Shown one piece after another: positions 24,223-35,200 of a stretch of 35,921 bases of DNA (positions are counted from its first letter, which is position 1; each line of letters opens with the position of its first letter). The translations under genes were made by a program, and so were the position numbers. The DNA lies in contig NZ_AJZM02000018.1 in the NCBI RefSeq assembly GCF_000272405.2, positions 25,410 through 61,330 on the forward strand. Reading direction: 5' to 3'. The notes beneath the pieces were generated by a model. It had not been told where the DNA came from. It searched no databases and saw only the letters and a list, made by a program, of their open reading frames with translations. Origin of the DNA: Vibrio tasmaniensis 1F-187 (GTDB lineage Bacteria; Pseudomonadota; Gammaproteobacteria; Enterobacterales; Vibrionaceae).

Positions 24223-27200
24223 TTATGCTTCTTCGATACAAATCGCGATGTCTTTCACTTCGTAAATACGTAGACCATCTTTGCTCAGGTTTGCGTCGCC
24301 AACGATGATGCGTTTGCCGTCTTCGTCTTTGATTGCAGTGATGTGTACATCCAGTGACATCTGTTTGTTCAGAGGGTTAATCTGACCACGGTATTTCCAT
24401 TTCACTTCAGATTGGATTTGACCAAACTTAGGATTGCGGAAGCCAGCACCAAGATCTTTATTTAGCGCATAGGTTTGCATCAGTTCGATGATCGCTTCGA
24501 CACCTAGAGAACCTGGCATTACCGGATCTTGATGGAAGTGGAACTGGAAGAACCAATCGCTTGGGTCAATCGTACGCTCAGCGTATAGGTAACCCAGACC
24601 GTCTTTACCACCATCGCTGGTGATCTGCACCGTATCGATAAAGTTCAAGCGACCGCCAGCCAGTTGGTAGTGCTCTTGCACTTCACCAGTAGCAGAAACA
24701 GGTGCATTGAAGTAACGAGTCGTTTTGTCTAGTAGGTTGATGTTTACATCCGGCGTGCGGTTGTTATCAACATGCCAAGGGTGAGTCACTTTACCGTTGT
24801 CCAAACCAAGCTGGTCTTTCAGTGCTGCGCCCTTGAAGTAACCGAATACCGCTGTACCTTGGTAGAACGGCACGCCGTCAGTGCTCAGTTCGAAGCTGAA
24901 GCTCTGAACGATGTTGGTGCCCATCATTACTGTTGAAAGCAGACGAGAATCGTTGGTGATCGTTTTGCCGCGCAAGTCGACGTTACGCAACATTTTGCCG
25001 CTGCCATCTAGGTTGCGGAAAAACAGTTCTTCACCTGGGAAACCCAGTGTTGTTCCCATGTAGCCAGAGATGAAGCCGTTTGGCTGCAGTGAAATCTCCA
25101 TCAATACCGAGTAAGGCATTAGGGTCTGGTGGCTGTTTTCATCAAAGTACCATGCATTTTCTGGCACTTCGTACTCTGCGATACACGATGAAGGCTTCTT
25201 GAAGTCGCCACGCTTACCGTCGATCTCAACCACACGAGTGGTTAGCTGCAAGTCGCCACACGGAGTACGTGGTGGAATCATTCCACGGTAGATAGAGAAA
25301 TCAGGACCGAAACACTTCTCGATATCGCCAGTCGCGAATTCGAACATGTGGTAAGGCGTGAATGGAACCGTATCGGGTGTGCGGTTCGGGTAATCAGGCG
25401 TTGCCGGAGCTTCAACGTGTTGAAGAGGAACCACACCTTTGTTTGGTGCAGTTTCTAGGTCTTCAATTTGAGCCATCAATGGCGCATTCGCTGAAGCCTG
25501 TTGGTTCACTGCTGGTGTATGGCCCAAGCTTTTATGGTCCAAGCTTTCGATAACAGGGGTCGCGACAGCTGATTCTAAAGAAGGCAGATAACGAGTACAT
25601 TCGTCGTCTTCTTTGATCATCACACCCAAGTTTTGGAAATCAACAATCACTTTGCCATTCAGCAAAATATCGATGTTAGCTTTCGCGTATGGGCGAGGGC
25701 TTAGACCAATCTCAGTCACTTCCATGCGGTAAGTCAGTTCTGCCGATTGTGGTAGAACTTGACCACGGCAACGTACTTGTTGAGGCGCATTTTCAAGCGG
25801 TTGGAAACGACCATTTTGAACAAGCGTGTGCATGCCAAGGTGCATCATGAAGAACTGAAGCAGTTGACCACAACCTTCTGCCATCAAAGAACCAGCCATT
25901 ACCGAGTCATCTTTGAAGTGACAAGGGAAGTACCAATGCTCAGGCTCTAGCTGCTTATGACCTTCAATCAGACCAAGTCCCCATGTGCCACCTTGTGGTT
26001 CAACACGACTAACCTTTTCGATCATCATGAACTTCTCTGAGCTGAAGCATAAAGAAGGCTGGTGGCTATTGGATTGGTGAGTTGGACCAAAACATTCTGC
26101 AATGTTGGCAGTCAGTAGATGACGCAATTCTTGGTGGTTAAACTGAGTTTTAGGGCAGTGCAACATAGGATCGAAGCGTTGCTTAGTTGCAAGCTTACGA
26201 GCCTTGATTTCATCTTCAGTGTGAATCACACCCTTGCCATCTGCCAACTCTTCATCGGTGAAGAAGCCCGCACAGCCGTTATCCATTTTCAGGATCATCT
26301 TGTCGCCAACGAAACATTCGTACGAGAAGAAGAACAGCAGCGTGTCGCCATTGCGAGCAAAGTTGTTGATTGAGATGTCGTAACGCAGTGTATCGCCACC
26401 ACGAGGCAAGTCGCCAAGGAAGGTCAGCGTGCAATCAAGCAGGCGATAAACACGCTCACCTTTGTTTTCGAAATCAATACCTAAGTAGCTGATTAGCATT
26501 AGGTCACACTGACCAGATTCAACTGCAACAGCCCAAGGGATCTGACCATCAACAAGATACGGCGCATCAACTGGGATGTCGTATTCTGTGGTCATTGTGC
26601 TTGGCTTGTACTCGTTAACGGTCGCGTTTAGCTTGGTTACACGAGATACCAGTAGGTAGTCCGTGGTTGGCAAGCGAACGCGACGCGAGTAGCTATCGAT
26701 GATCGCGTAATCAGGGCCAAATACGTTCGCAATATCGCCTTCAGCGTATTCAACCAGATCATCGTAATCCCAGATACATGGCTTACGGATAGGTTTTACT
26801 GGTGCTGGCGTCGCAAGTACGTTGACTGGCGTTGACGAAACCTGAGCCGGTTGAGCTTGAACAGGCTGACCAGTCGTTTGTTGACCAGTCGTTTGTTGAC
26901 TATTTGTTTGTTGGCTGGTCGTTTGTTGAATCAGGGCATTGCTATCTAAACCAGATGTCACTGCGTTTAGCTGTGCTTTTAATAACGCATCAGCCATCTG
27001 CATGCCTTGGGCACGTGTGTGCAGGAATGCTTTGTGTACCTGTTGAGCCGCTTGCTGGTTTTGAGCAAAAGCTTGGTTTTGGCTTAGATTTTGCGGCTGC
27101 TGTGAAGCTGCGTCGATTTGAGACGCGCCATTTTTAGCGGATAGGACATGAGTCATATTGCTGTGGTTACCTGTTAGCTGACTGTGGCGCGTTGGCGCCA

Positions 27201-30180
27201 GAGTAGGGGATACTGATGTAGGAGTTTCGATGACTGGCTCTACCGCGTTCTGCGCTAATGCTTTCTTCTCTAACTCTTTTTGCGCAAGTGCTGCTTGAAT
27301 GCTTGCTGTCGTTGGAATAGACGCCACTCTTGCTGCTTGTTTGCCAGAAGCTTTCTGTTGAATCGTTGCTAAGTTAGTCACTGGGGTTTGGGCAATATGT
27401 TGATAGATATCGCGACCACCTAATGTCACTTGCTTAACTAATTGACGTTTAGCATCACTCGCCAGTTCATTACTTAAACGAACCGATAGTGACTGAGATT
27501 CAACACTCGATTGGCTTAGTAGTAGCTGTGAACATTGTCCTTCGCTGATGTTGGCAACAATCACGCTCTTAGAACTGACATTCGGATTCAGAGGTGCAAG
27601 GTTCAGGTTGAGCAGACCGTGTAACAGGCTTGCCATCCCAGAAGCTGCAGAGCAGTGCCCAACACGTAGACTCGCTTGAGTCGTCCTTGTGCTCGCTAAA
27701 CTTAGAGACGAAGACTGATATGACGAAGACTCTGGTGCATGGTTAAGCTCAAGCAGAGAAACATCGTTCGAGCTCAGACCGACTTGAGTCAGTAACTCAT
27801 CAGCCACGGCGTTGTTATTCTCGCTTGAGCCAAAGGCCAATGCGTTGATGCTGCCGTAAGCCGTATCTTGGTTGCTCGCTATTCGACTCTCTTCAACAAG
27901 AACAATCGCACCTGCGCCTTCTCCCACATTCCAACTGCCGTCTTGCGTTTGTCCGAATTTTGGAGCAAGTGACACTGGGCTCATGCTGTTCTTCAGAATT
28001 ACATGCTCTGCACTGCCGCTTAGGTCTACGGCTGCAATTACGACTGCATCCATCGATTCTTGCGACATTAGGTTTTGCGCGACATCGATACAACGAGCAA
28101 CCGACTGTTCAGCGGCTGAAATCGTAAAGGCAGGGCCGTTAAAGTCCCACAACGAAGAGATGCGCGAAGCCATGATGTTGCCGATGAAACTGGTGTATTG
28201 GTTCAGCTTGGCTGCGTCCATCACACTGTCCATCGCGATGGTTTCTAGCGCTTGGTATTCATCTTGTGTCAGCTCAATCCCCATGTTGGTAAAGCTGTCA
28301 GCCAATTGGCTATGCAGGTTTACGCGTCCACGGAATTGGTGCATCTCAAGCTCTGTTTCCATCGCAACGAGTACTGCAACTTTTTGGCCTGCTACAAGCT
28401 TGGCGTCTTTGATCGCTTCGTCTGCAACTTTCATCAGTAGCAACTGCTGAGAGATCAAACGGTCATCTTCATTAGGCGGCACTTTGAAGCGTAGGAAATC
28501 GAGATCGAATTGATCGATGTACGCGCCATTTGGAATACCGTGTAAACCAAACTGATTCAGTAGTTCTGGATGTTGGTCTAAGCCTTTCCAGCGCTTCTTA
28601 GGCAAGGCAATGAAAGCATCGTTGTTGGTCTCAATCGCAGTGCTTAGCGCGTTGATGCTCTGCAGAGAACCAAAGTGAGACGCTAGACCAGTAATGCTTA
28701 AATTAGATGGTTGTAGGCTTGGAGACGCTGACTCTTGAGTCGGGTTTACATGACTGGTGTCTGAATACGCTTCAAGCAGTAAGTGAGCGTTACAGCCACC
28801 GAAACCAAAGACAGAAACACCCGCACAGCGCTCTGAGTTGCCCGCTTTACTTGGCCAAGATTGAACCTGCGTTGGCAGAGTCTGTGAGCCAAATAAACCT
28901 TCTGGCGACGATAGTGGCTTATCCAAGTTAATACTTGGCGGAAGCACACCTTCTTTCATCGCAAAGATCATTTTCATGATCCCTGGCATACCCGCCGCAG
29001 TCAGCAAGTGACCGAGGTTGGACTTAGCAGAGCCAATCAATGGCGGGTTCGAACCATTCAATTTGTCAGCAAAGAAACGCTCCATTGAGGTTAACTCAAC
29101 CTTGTCACCTAATGGTGTACCGGTTGCGTGACACTCAATCACTTCAATGCTGTCTGGTGATAAGTTCGAAGCCTCGTAAGCGCGTTCAAAGGCTTGGACT
29201 TGTCCTTTGCTGTTTGGGCTTAATACGAACTGGCCTCGGCCATCGTTCGACAAGCCAATACCGCTGACGACTGCGTAAATATTGTCGCCATCACGCTCTG
29301 CATCAGCTAAGCGTTTTAGGACTAAAACCCCCGCACCTTCGCCAGCAAACAGACCTTTACTGTTGCTATCAAACGGAACCGACACACCGTGATCAGGGTA
29401 AGCGTGGAAGATCGAAAAACCCATATTGATAAAGAATGGGTCAGCACCGGATACCGCGCCTGCCAACATCATGTCGGCTTTGCCTGTATTCAAGTAATCA
29501 CACGCTAACTTCAATGAATACACAGAGCTTGCACATGCGGCATCTAGACTCAGTTGTACGTTACCTAAACCCAATGCATCAGCCACTAACTTAGAGGCGT
29601 TGTGTGCCGCTGCACCATTGATAGGGTTGAGGTCTTGCGCGGTTTCATTGGTTGGTAGCAATGAAAATTGGTCATTAGCTAATTTATCTTTAAATGCTTT
29701 CTCGACCACCGAGTGATAAATCGGTAGAAACAGGTCGTTTGAACGTGTGGTTGGGAACGAAAGGGCACCCATGATCACGCCTGTGCGCTCTAAAACATCG
29801 GCATTCAGATCAATGCCAGCGTCGACTAACGCCTTACGACTGGTATCCAAAGCCCATAGGAAACTTTGGTCAACACCGTTGAACGATTCTGCTGTTAAGC
29901 GGTAGCCATTGCTATCGAAATTGAAGTTTTCGATGTAACCGCCTTTGTCACAGTAAAAGCGGTCTGACTCACCTTGCACGCCCTGATAGTTTTCAGGTTT
30001 AGCTCCTAACTTTTCAGCGCTTAATGTGGTTCGAGAATCTTTTTTATCCAGCAAGTTTTGCCAAAAGTCTTTTGGCGTATCAGCTTCTGGGTATTGGTTT
30101 GCAATACCAACAATCGCGATCTTATTGCACTTTACTTGTTGTTTGTTCTGAGCCTGATACTGGTTCGATTGAGAACTCAT
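24223..30180 (-). CDS. pfaC: PUFA synthase subunit PfaC (KS-CLF-DH-DH)
   Basis: PfaC is the large ketosynthase/dehydratase subunit of the PUFA synthase. The 1985-aa protein has an N-terminal KS with Cys216 (DAACASS), His351 (ECHATGTPLGDK) and His391 (SNLGHLLTAAG). A KS-like chain-length factor follows (about 490-900), in which the position of the active Cys is Glu691 (ISAAEQSVAR). After a low-complexity linker (about 960-1150, Gln/Thr/Ser-rich with four 15-bp repeats) come two FabA-like hot-dog dehydratases, with His1421 (FPCHFKDD) and His1881 (FHFHQDPVMPG). Each has Glu (MAEGC, GVEA) where FabA has its catalytic Asp. The DHs are thought to make and isomerise the cis double bonds. ATG at 30178-30180 overlaps the pfaB stop (ATGA). 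Confidence 0.96.
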   Translation of the reverse strand: MSSQSNQYQAQNKQQVKCNKIAIVGIANQYPEADTPKDFWQNLLDKKDSRTTLSAEKLGAKPENYQGVQGESDRFYCDKGGYIENFNFDSNGYRLTAESFNGVDQSFLWALDTSRKALVDAGIDLNADVLERTGVIMGALSFPTTRSNDLFLPIYHSVVEKAFKDKLANDQFSLLPTNETAQDLNPINGAAAHNASKLVADALGLGNVQLSLDAACASSVYSLKLACDYLNTGKADMMLAGAVSGADPFFINMGFSIFHAYPDHGVSVPFDSNSKGLFAGEGAGVLVLKRLADAERDGDNIYAVVSGIGLSNDGRGQFVLSPNSKGQVQAFERAYEASNLSPDSIEVIECHATGTPLGDKVELTSMERFFADKLNGSNPPLIGSAKSNLGHLLTAAGMPGIMKMIFAMKEGVLPPSINLDKPLSSPEGLFGSQTLPTQVQSWPSKAGNSERCAGVSVFGFGGCNAHLLLEAYSDTSHVNPTQESASPSLQPSNLSITGLASHFGSLQSINALSTAIETNNDAFIALPKKRWKGLDQHPELLNQFGLHGIPNGAYIDQFDLDFLRFKVPPNEDDRLISQQLLLMKVADEAIKDAKLVAGQKVAVLVAMETELEMHQFRGRVNLHSQLADSFTNMGIELTQDEYQALETIAMDSVMDAAKLNQYTSFIGNIMASRISSLWDFNGPAFTISAAEQSVARCIDVAQNLMSQESMDAVVIAAVDLSGSAEHVILKNSMSPVSLAPKFGQTQDGSWNVGEGAGAIVLVEESRIASNQDTAYGSINALAFGSSENNNAVADELLTQVGLSSNDVSLLELNHAPESSSYQSSSLSLASTRTTQASLRVGHCSAASGMASLLHGLLNLNLAPLNPNVSSKSVIVANISEGQCSQLLLSQSSVESQSLSVRLSNELASDAKRQLVKQVTLGGRDIYQHIAQTPVTNLATIQQKASGKQAARVASIPTTASIQAALAQKELEKKALAQNAVEPVIETPTSVSPTLAPTRHSQLTGNHSNMTHVLSAKNGASQIDAASQQPQNLSQNQAFAQNQQAAQQVHKAFLHTRAQGMQMADALLKAQLNAVTSGLDSNALIQQTTSQQTNSQQTTGQQTTGQPVQAQPAQVSSTPVNVLATPAPVKPIRKPCIWDYDDLVEYAEGDIANVFGPDYAIIDSYSRRVRLPTTDYLLVSRVTKLNATVNEYKPSTMTTEYDIPVDAPYLVDGQIPWAVAVESGQCDLMLISYLGIDFENKGERVYRLLDCTLTFLGDLPRGGDTLRYDISINNFARNGDTLLFFFSYECFVGDKMILKMDNGCAGFFTDEELADGKGVIHTEDEIKARKLATKQRFDPMLHCPKTQFNHQELRHLLTANIAECFGPTHQSNSHQPSLCFSSEKFMMIEKVSRVEPQGGTWGLGLIEGHKQLEPEHWYFPCHFKDDSVMAGSLMAEGCGQLLQFFMMHLGMHTLVQNGRFQPLENAPQQVRCRGQVLPQSAELTYRMEVTEIGLSPRPYAKANIDILLNGKVIVDFQNLGVMIKEDDECTRYLPSLESAVATPVIESLDHKSLGHTPAVNQQASANAPLMAQIEDLETAPNKGVVPLQHVEAPATPDYPNRTPDTVPFTPYHMFEFATGDIEKCFGPDFSIYRGMIPPRTPCGDLQLTTRVVEIDGKRGDFKKPSSCIAEYEVPENAWYFDENSHQTLMPYSVLMEISLQPNGFISGYMGTTLGFPGEELFFRNLDGSGKMLRNVDLRGKTITNDSRLLSTVMMGTNIVQSFSFELSTDGVPFYQGTAVFGYFKGAALKDQLGLDNGKVTHPWHVDNNRTPDVNINLLDKTTRYFNAPVSATGEVQEHYQLAGGRLNFIDTVQITSDGGKDGLGYLYAERTIDPSDWFFQFHFHQDPVMPGSLGVEAIIELMQTYALNKDLGAGFRNPKFGQIQSEVKWKYRGQINPLNKQMSLDVHITAIKDEDGKRIIVGDANLSKDGLRIYEVKDIAICIEEA
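26867..26926 (-). repeat. Four 15-bp tandem repeats in the pfaC linker
   Basis: Plus-strand unit TGACCAGTCGTTTGT at 26867-26881 and 26882-26896, then two diverged copies (26897-26911 and 26912-26926). On the coding strand they give QTTSQ/QTNSQ/QTTGQ pentapeptides in the interdomain linker. The 15-bp period keeps frame, so copy-number change would only alter linker length. Confidence 0.85.
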
Positions 30181-32210
30181 ACTAGCTCTCCTTGATGATT
30201 CACTGCGCTGCCTTGAGACACACCACTTAATTGCTTAGCGGTGGTGATCTGTTGTTTTAGCCCTTGAATAAGTGGCTCGACAGACAGTGGAATTTGATGA
30301 GTAATGAGCTGACCAATGCATTTGATGAGCGTGACAACATCGTCACCGCCTTTGGCATTGGAAGCGATTGTGCAGTACTGGTCTGCTACGTTGTCGCTAC
30401 GATTGATCTTGTCGATCAATGTGCTGGTTTGACGATCGGCACCTACTTCGACAAACAGACGAGCACCTTGTTGACGCGCACTCTGGATCAACGCGGTGAA
30501 ATCCAGCGTTGAACAGAAAGTGTCGGCAATCGAAAGGGCGATGCTGTCACTGTCGATATTGATTGGTGCGCCAGTCGGTAGACCTGCTGCGCTGATAAAG
30601 CGGATATGCTTTGGCAACTCGTCGAACAGTGGTTGTGTGTAAAAATCGCGTACTTGGCTATGCTGGCTTAGTGCTGGTGTGGTGTGCATTGCAGTAACAC
30701 GGTTAGCGGCAATGCCACGTTTACCCAGTTTCTTGAGCAATGCACGACATGTGCTTTCACAACCTGCCAGTACGCAAGTGTCACCTTGGATGATAGCGAG
30801 GTAAGCGCGTGGGAATTCTGGTAACAGAGCCTCAATCGCTTGTGCATCACTGCGAACCACAAAGCTATTCCATTGGATGCTTTCGTCGCCGTTCAGCTGC
30901 CAATCTTGACGCACTGCGGTGAGTTCGCCAGAAATAGCCGTCGTGAAGATAGGACTGGTTTGAGTCATCTCAATCAGCGCATGTGGATTTTTCCAAACAT
31001 TTAAGCTGGCCCACATGGAGGCTTCACCCTTGGAGTAACCCAAGGCGAAATCTGGTTGCACTTTGAATTCATCACATAGCAGTTGTGTTAACAGATAGCT
31101 GCTGCCTACACCTGCAATTGCCAACTCACTAAGAGACATTTCTTGCGAGTCTTCAGCGTAGGTTTTGTCAGCCTGCAACATTTCTTTCAAGTTACCTTCG
31201 CGCTCTAAACGAGCAAATAACTGTGGGAAATGCTGGTGAAACTCGCGCAACATGCCGGGATAAACTGTGCCAACACCTGGGTAAACAAATGCAACTCCAC
31301 CTTTGCTTTGAGGCATCGGTGAGAAACAACTGCCCGCTGGCGTTTTGTATTGGCTATTTTCAGCCATTACTTTTGGCAACGCATTTTCTAGCGCTGTGAT
31401 CTCTTGTATTGCAGCATCAATTGAAGCCGCTTGAATCACGATGTTCGCACTACGGCCAGCATTGTGCTGAATGCTTTGCAAGTGACTTAGGTTTGAATGC
31501 ATCAAGGTAGCGATAGCAAGTTTGCTGTCTGCCGCTTCGTTAACGCATTTAAGCTCAGCTCTTAGTGAGGTCAACTGAGAAACCAATTCAGCTTGGTCAT
31601 TGCCAGAAACCACAAACATCAAACGCTCGCTCGATAGCAAGGGTTTTGGTTCTTGCAAACCGGTCGCTTGAGTCAAGATCAGGCTGGTGGATTTTTGGCT
31701 ATCGTCACTGAAAGTTAACGCAGTAACACGAGCTTTGTTCGGCTCAGTGAACCAGTAATGGTTAGGTAATGAACGGCTCGATATCGCATTAACCATATTC
31801 AACAATTCATCAAACTGCTGCGAAGCAGAAAGTGCAGAATATTGTTGTTGATGGCTTAAGTCTGAAGCTGGGCGGCGTGCAATTTCCAGAGCAAGCTGAA
31901 CGCTATCTTCGGTAGCTGCATCTGCAAAACTCGCTAGATAAGCGTGTGGATGAATCTTGCTTTGAGCCGCGGTCAGCGCGCTCAACATCACCAATGATGG
32001 AGAGTGAGAATCCAAACAAAGCTTAACAGCACTATCTTGACTGACAGCTTCAATCGCTTGAGTAAGTGCTTGATTAAAATTGCCACCAACCACAACTGTC
32101 ATCATCTCAGGAAGCGAAGATGATAAGTCGGCAGAAAGCTCAGCCGCGTTTGCTGGCTGAGCTAAAAGAGCGATGCGCAATGGCATCGCTTTATTAGTAG
32201 GAACAGTCAC
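30177..32210 (-). CDS. pfaB: PUFA synthase subunit PfaB (acyltransferase)
   Basis: PfaB carries the acyltransferase of the PUFA synthase and is linked in the literature to choice of end product. The 677-aa protein has a KS-like or spacer N-terminal part and an AT domain. The nucleophile elbow reads GYSKGE with Ser393, a variant of the usual GHSxG in which Tyr replaces His; FVYPGVGTVYPGM lies before it. The start is GTG at 32208-32210, overlapping the pfaA TAG stop by one base (TAGTG); an ATG eight codons later (AMPLRIALL) is an alternative. The 3' end overlaps pfaC by ATGA. This tight packing suggests translational coupling and fixed subunit stoichiometry. Confidence 0.93.
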   Translation of the reverse strand: MTVPTNKAMPLRIALLAQPANAAELSADLSSSLPEMMTVVVGGNFNQALTQAIEAVSQDSAVKLCLDSHSPSLVMLSALTAAQSKIHPHAYLASFADAATEDSVQLALEIARRPASDLSHQQQYSALSASQQFDELLNMVNAISSRSLPNHYWFTEPNKARVTALTFSDDSQKSTSLILTQATGLQEPKPLLSSERLMFVVSGNDQAELVSQLTSLRAELKCVNEAADSKLAIATLMHSNLSHLQSIQHNAGRSANIVIQAASIDAAIQEITALENALPKVMAENSQYKTPAGSCFSPMPQSKGGVAFVYPGVGTVYPGMLREFHQHFPQLFARLEREGNLKEMLQADKTYAEDSQEMSLSELAIAGVGSSYLLTQLLCDEFKVQPDFALGYSKGEASMWASLNVWKNPHALIEMTQTSPIFTTAISGELTAVRQDWQLNGDESIQWNSFVVRSDAQAIEALLPEFPRAYLAIIQGDTCVLAGCESTCRALLKKLGKRGIAANRVTAMHTTPALSQHSQVRDFYTQPLFDELPKHIRFISAAGLPTGAPINIDSDSIALSIADTFCSTLDFTALIQSARQQGARLFVEVGADRQTSTLIDKINRSDNVADQYCTIASNAKGGDDVVTLIKCIGQLITHQIPLSVEPLIQGLKQQITTAKQLSGVSQGSAVNHQGELV

Positions 32211-35200
32211 TATGACAATTGCTCCTTTTCTGCGTTCTTATTAGACTCTTTCTTCGAACCTGTTGAGCTAGACTTCGGCAAAAATGCGTCGTTTAAGCTC
32301 TTGCTGATGGTGACTTTTGCACCTTTCATTACCGCACTTAAACGACCATCTTGGTGGTAAAGCGAGATATCAGCTTGCAGAGAACGAGCCGTGCTTTTTA
32401 TCACGCTCAGCTCTAGCCAACCTTGGTCACCGTTGTGCATCGGTGCGTAACAAACAAACTCACCGATTGCAGACGGTAGGCTTGCCGCGCCGTACTTCAA
32501 TCGAGCCCATACCAGCATGGCTTGCAACAGATAATCTTCGGCAAATGGTTGGCTATCGCCAAAGCCTTGCTTAGGAATAAATGATCCGCAGTCGCTGTTT
32601 TCAATCTGAGGCAACTGGCATTGAGCCAATAAGCCTAAGTCGTCAAAGCGTTCAACTGAGGTAATACCTTGCAATCTTGGTCCATGAAACAGAGTGCCGT
32701 CACTGTATAGAGCTTGTGCCGTTGTTACTGGTGTTGAAGAGTTAGCTTCAAAGCGTTTTGTCGACGCTTGTTGAACATCTTCAGACACTTGCACAGAGGC
32801 AACTAGCAACTGAGCTTGATACTGTGGTCGCCCTTGGCAGCTGATTACTGCTTTTAGCTGATCTTTTGATTTAGCGTCTGAAGACAAGACAAGCGTTAGC
32901 TCTTGCACTTCATCAGTATCAAAAATCACACCCTTAAGCAGTTTATAGTTGTGAACGCTAACGTTCACCCCTAACAGTTGCTCTGCTATCTCACGCATCC
33001 ATTGGATAGCACACACTGTCGGTAACACTGGGTTACCGGCAATGCAGTGATCTTGAATGAAAGGTAATGCCTTCGGATCAAGATGACGTGTCACAGTGAT
33101 GCTTGTATTCAGCGGACTCTTTGCAAGATGCACAGACTCCGCATTAAGCTTTTTTACAGCAGCTTCCTTGTTGTCAGAACCTTGCATGCTCGTGCCAACC
33201 AGCAATTGAATTCCAGTTTCGTTCAGTAGCTGAGAACTAAACAGCTCTGCACCTGCTTGAAGAGGAATTACGTACACACCGCGCTCTGTAAACATACGTT
33301 TTAGTGCAGCGTTTACCATGCCACCGTCCCACGGTCCCCAGTTGAAGCTCATCACTTTCGCTTGAGGGTTACGAGCAGACAATTGCAGAGCCGCTTTGTT
33401 TAGGATTTCGTTAGACATCGAGTAATCGCTTTGGCCTGTGTTTCCGTAGAAACCTGCCGCTGAAGAGAACATCGCAATCAGTTTTAGCTTGCTGCTATCA
33501 AGACCGCCAAGAACTGCTTCTAGTCCGCCCACTTTCGTGCCGTAAACCATGTTCAGTTCATCAAGCGTTTTATCTTGAATGTGCTTGTCAGCAAGTACGC
33601 CTGCACCGTGGATAAGACCTGTGATGCCTTCGAAATTCGCCAGCGTTTTCGCTACTGACTCATGGTTCGACACATCTAGGCTTAGGTATTCAGCGCTCGC
33701 ACCAATCTCGTTGAAAGCGGCAAGTGCTGCGTTGATTTCAAGGCTGCTCAATACCGGTTTTAGCAAGGCATCAACTTTCTTTGGCGTTGGTTTGTCACCT
33801 GTTGCTTGTAGGTGAGCAATAGCCGCTGGTTTTAGCTCTTTCTCTTGCTTGCCTTGTGCCCATTGAGGTAGCTCTTGTGATGTAATGTGTTTGCTACGAC
33901 CTGCAAGAATGAAGTGAGACTTACATTGCTTAGCAAGCGTTAGTGCACATTCAAACGTTACGCCTTTAGCGCCACCCGTCACGAGAACTTTGTCGCTCTT
34001 GGTGAGTTGAGCGCCTGTGTTTTTGGTTTGTGCAGCACCTGGTGTTGCTGCAATCAGTGTTGCACGACCAGATTCACCGTTTTCCGCATGGCTAAGGCCG
34101 ATTTCAACCGTGTTGGTATCGATATCGAACAGTTCGCCTGTGATTGCTTCAGCAAGATGACGAGCATCAATCGAAGCGTCAGCATCCAATGCGCGGCAGA
34201 ACACGTTTGACCATTCATGGCTCAGTGTCTTAGTTAGACCAGATAGAGCCGCTTGGTTAAGTTCTGCGTTCGCTAATTGCTTAGTATCTAGGTAACCAAA
34301 GCCACCATCGATACGGCTCAGTGTGAAGAACACGCTACGACCAGAAACGGCATTCAGCTGACCATTTAGGTGCTTGGCGAATAAGAACGCTGTCGTCAGT
34401 GAAGCTCTTGAGTCTGCATTCAAGTTAACCGCTTGCTCGTTGCTTTGCTTGGCATCAACGATAGCTTGTAAATGAATGAAGCCAGCAATCACTTTGTTCG
34501 ACGTTTTAAGGTCTGCTTCGATGTCGTTAATAACTGCAGTCACACCAGCATCATCGACGCTGTTGAGCGTGTAGCTTGCAATTTCACTGTTTAAAGGTGA
34601 CGCGGCAGAAAGAGCACTACGCACTACAGCAACTTGAATGCCGTTAGCGGTCAACTTTTCTGCTAGAACACCAGCGTTGTGACCATCATCTGTGATCACG
34701 ACACAAGCGTCTTTTGAGAAACAATCGACGAGTTTATCTGCCGCTGGTAGCTTTTTTAGCGCTACCTCATTGTGTGGAGGAAGTTCCGCTGTCGCTGTTT
34801 CTGCTTTAGCAGTCGCTACAGGTGCAGCTGCGGATAGCTTGCTTTGCATGTAGGTAACGATTTCACCAAGCGTACGACACTCAGCTAAGTCTTCAGGGTT
34901 TAGCTCTGGCAGCGTTGGAAGCTGGTCTTGAACCGTACCTAGAATCTCAACACGTTTGATTGAGTCGATACCAAGGTCTGCTTCCATGTCCATCGCTAGG
35001 TCGAGCATTTCTGCTGGGTAGCCAGTTTTATCGGCAACCACTTCCATCATGGTTGATTGAACATGAGCAGGGTTTAGGTCGTTGCTTGCGCTTTCTACAG
35101 CGGCTGTAGCTGCTACTGTCGCAGTTGCTGCGTTAGGAGCTTCATTAGCGCCTAGTTTGCTGTTCATGTAGTCAACGATTTCGCCAAGAGTACGACACTC

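Noticed and set aside
27872..28450. 192-aa open frame on the plus strand, antisense to pfaC
   Set aside because: It lies wholly inside the strongly supported pfaC frame, is Ser/Thr/Ala-rich as expected for a complementary-frame shadow, and has no domain or good ribosome binding site.
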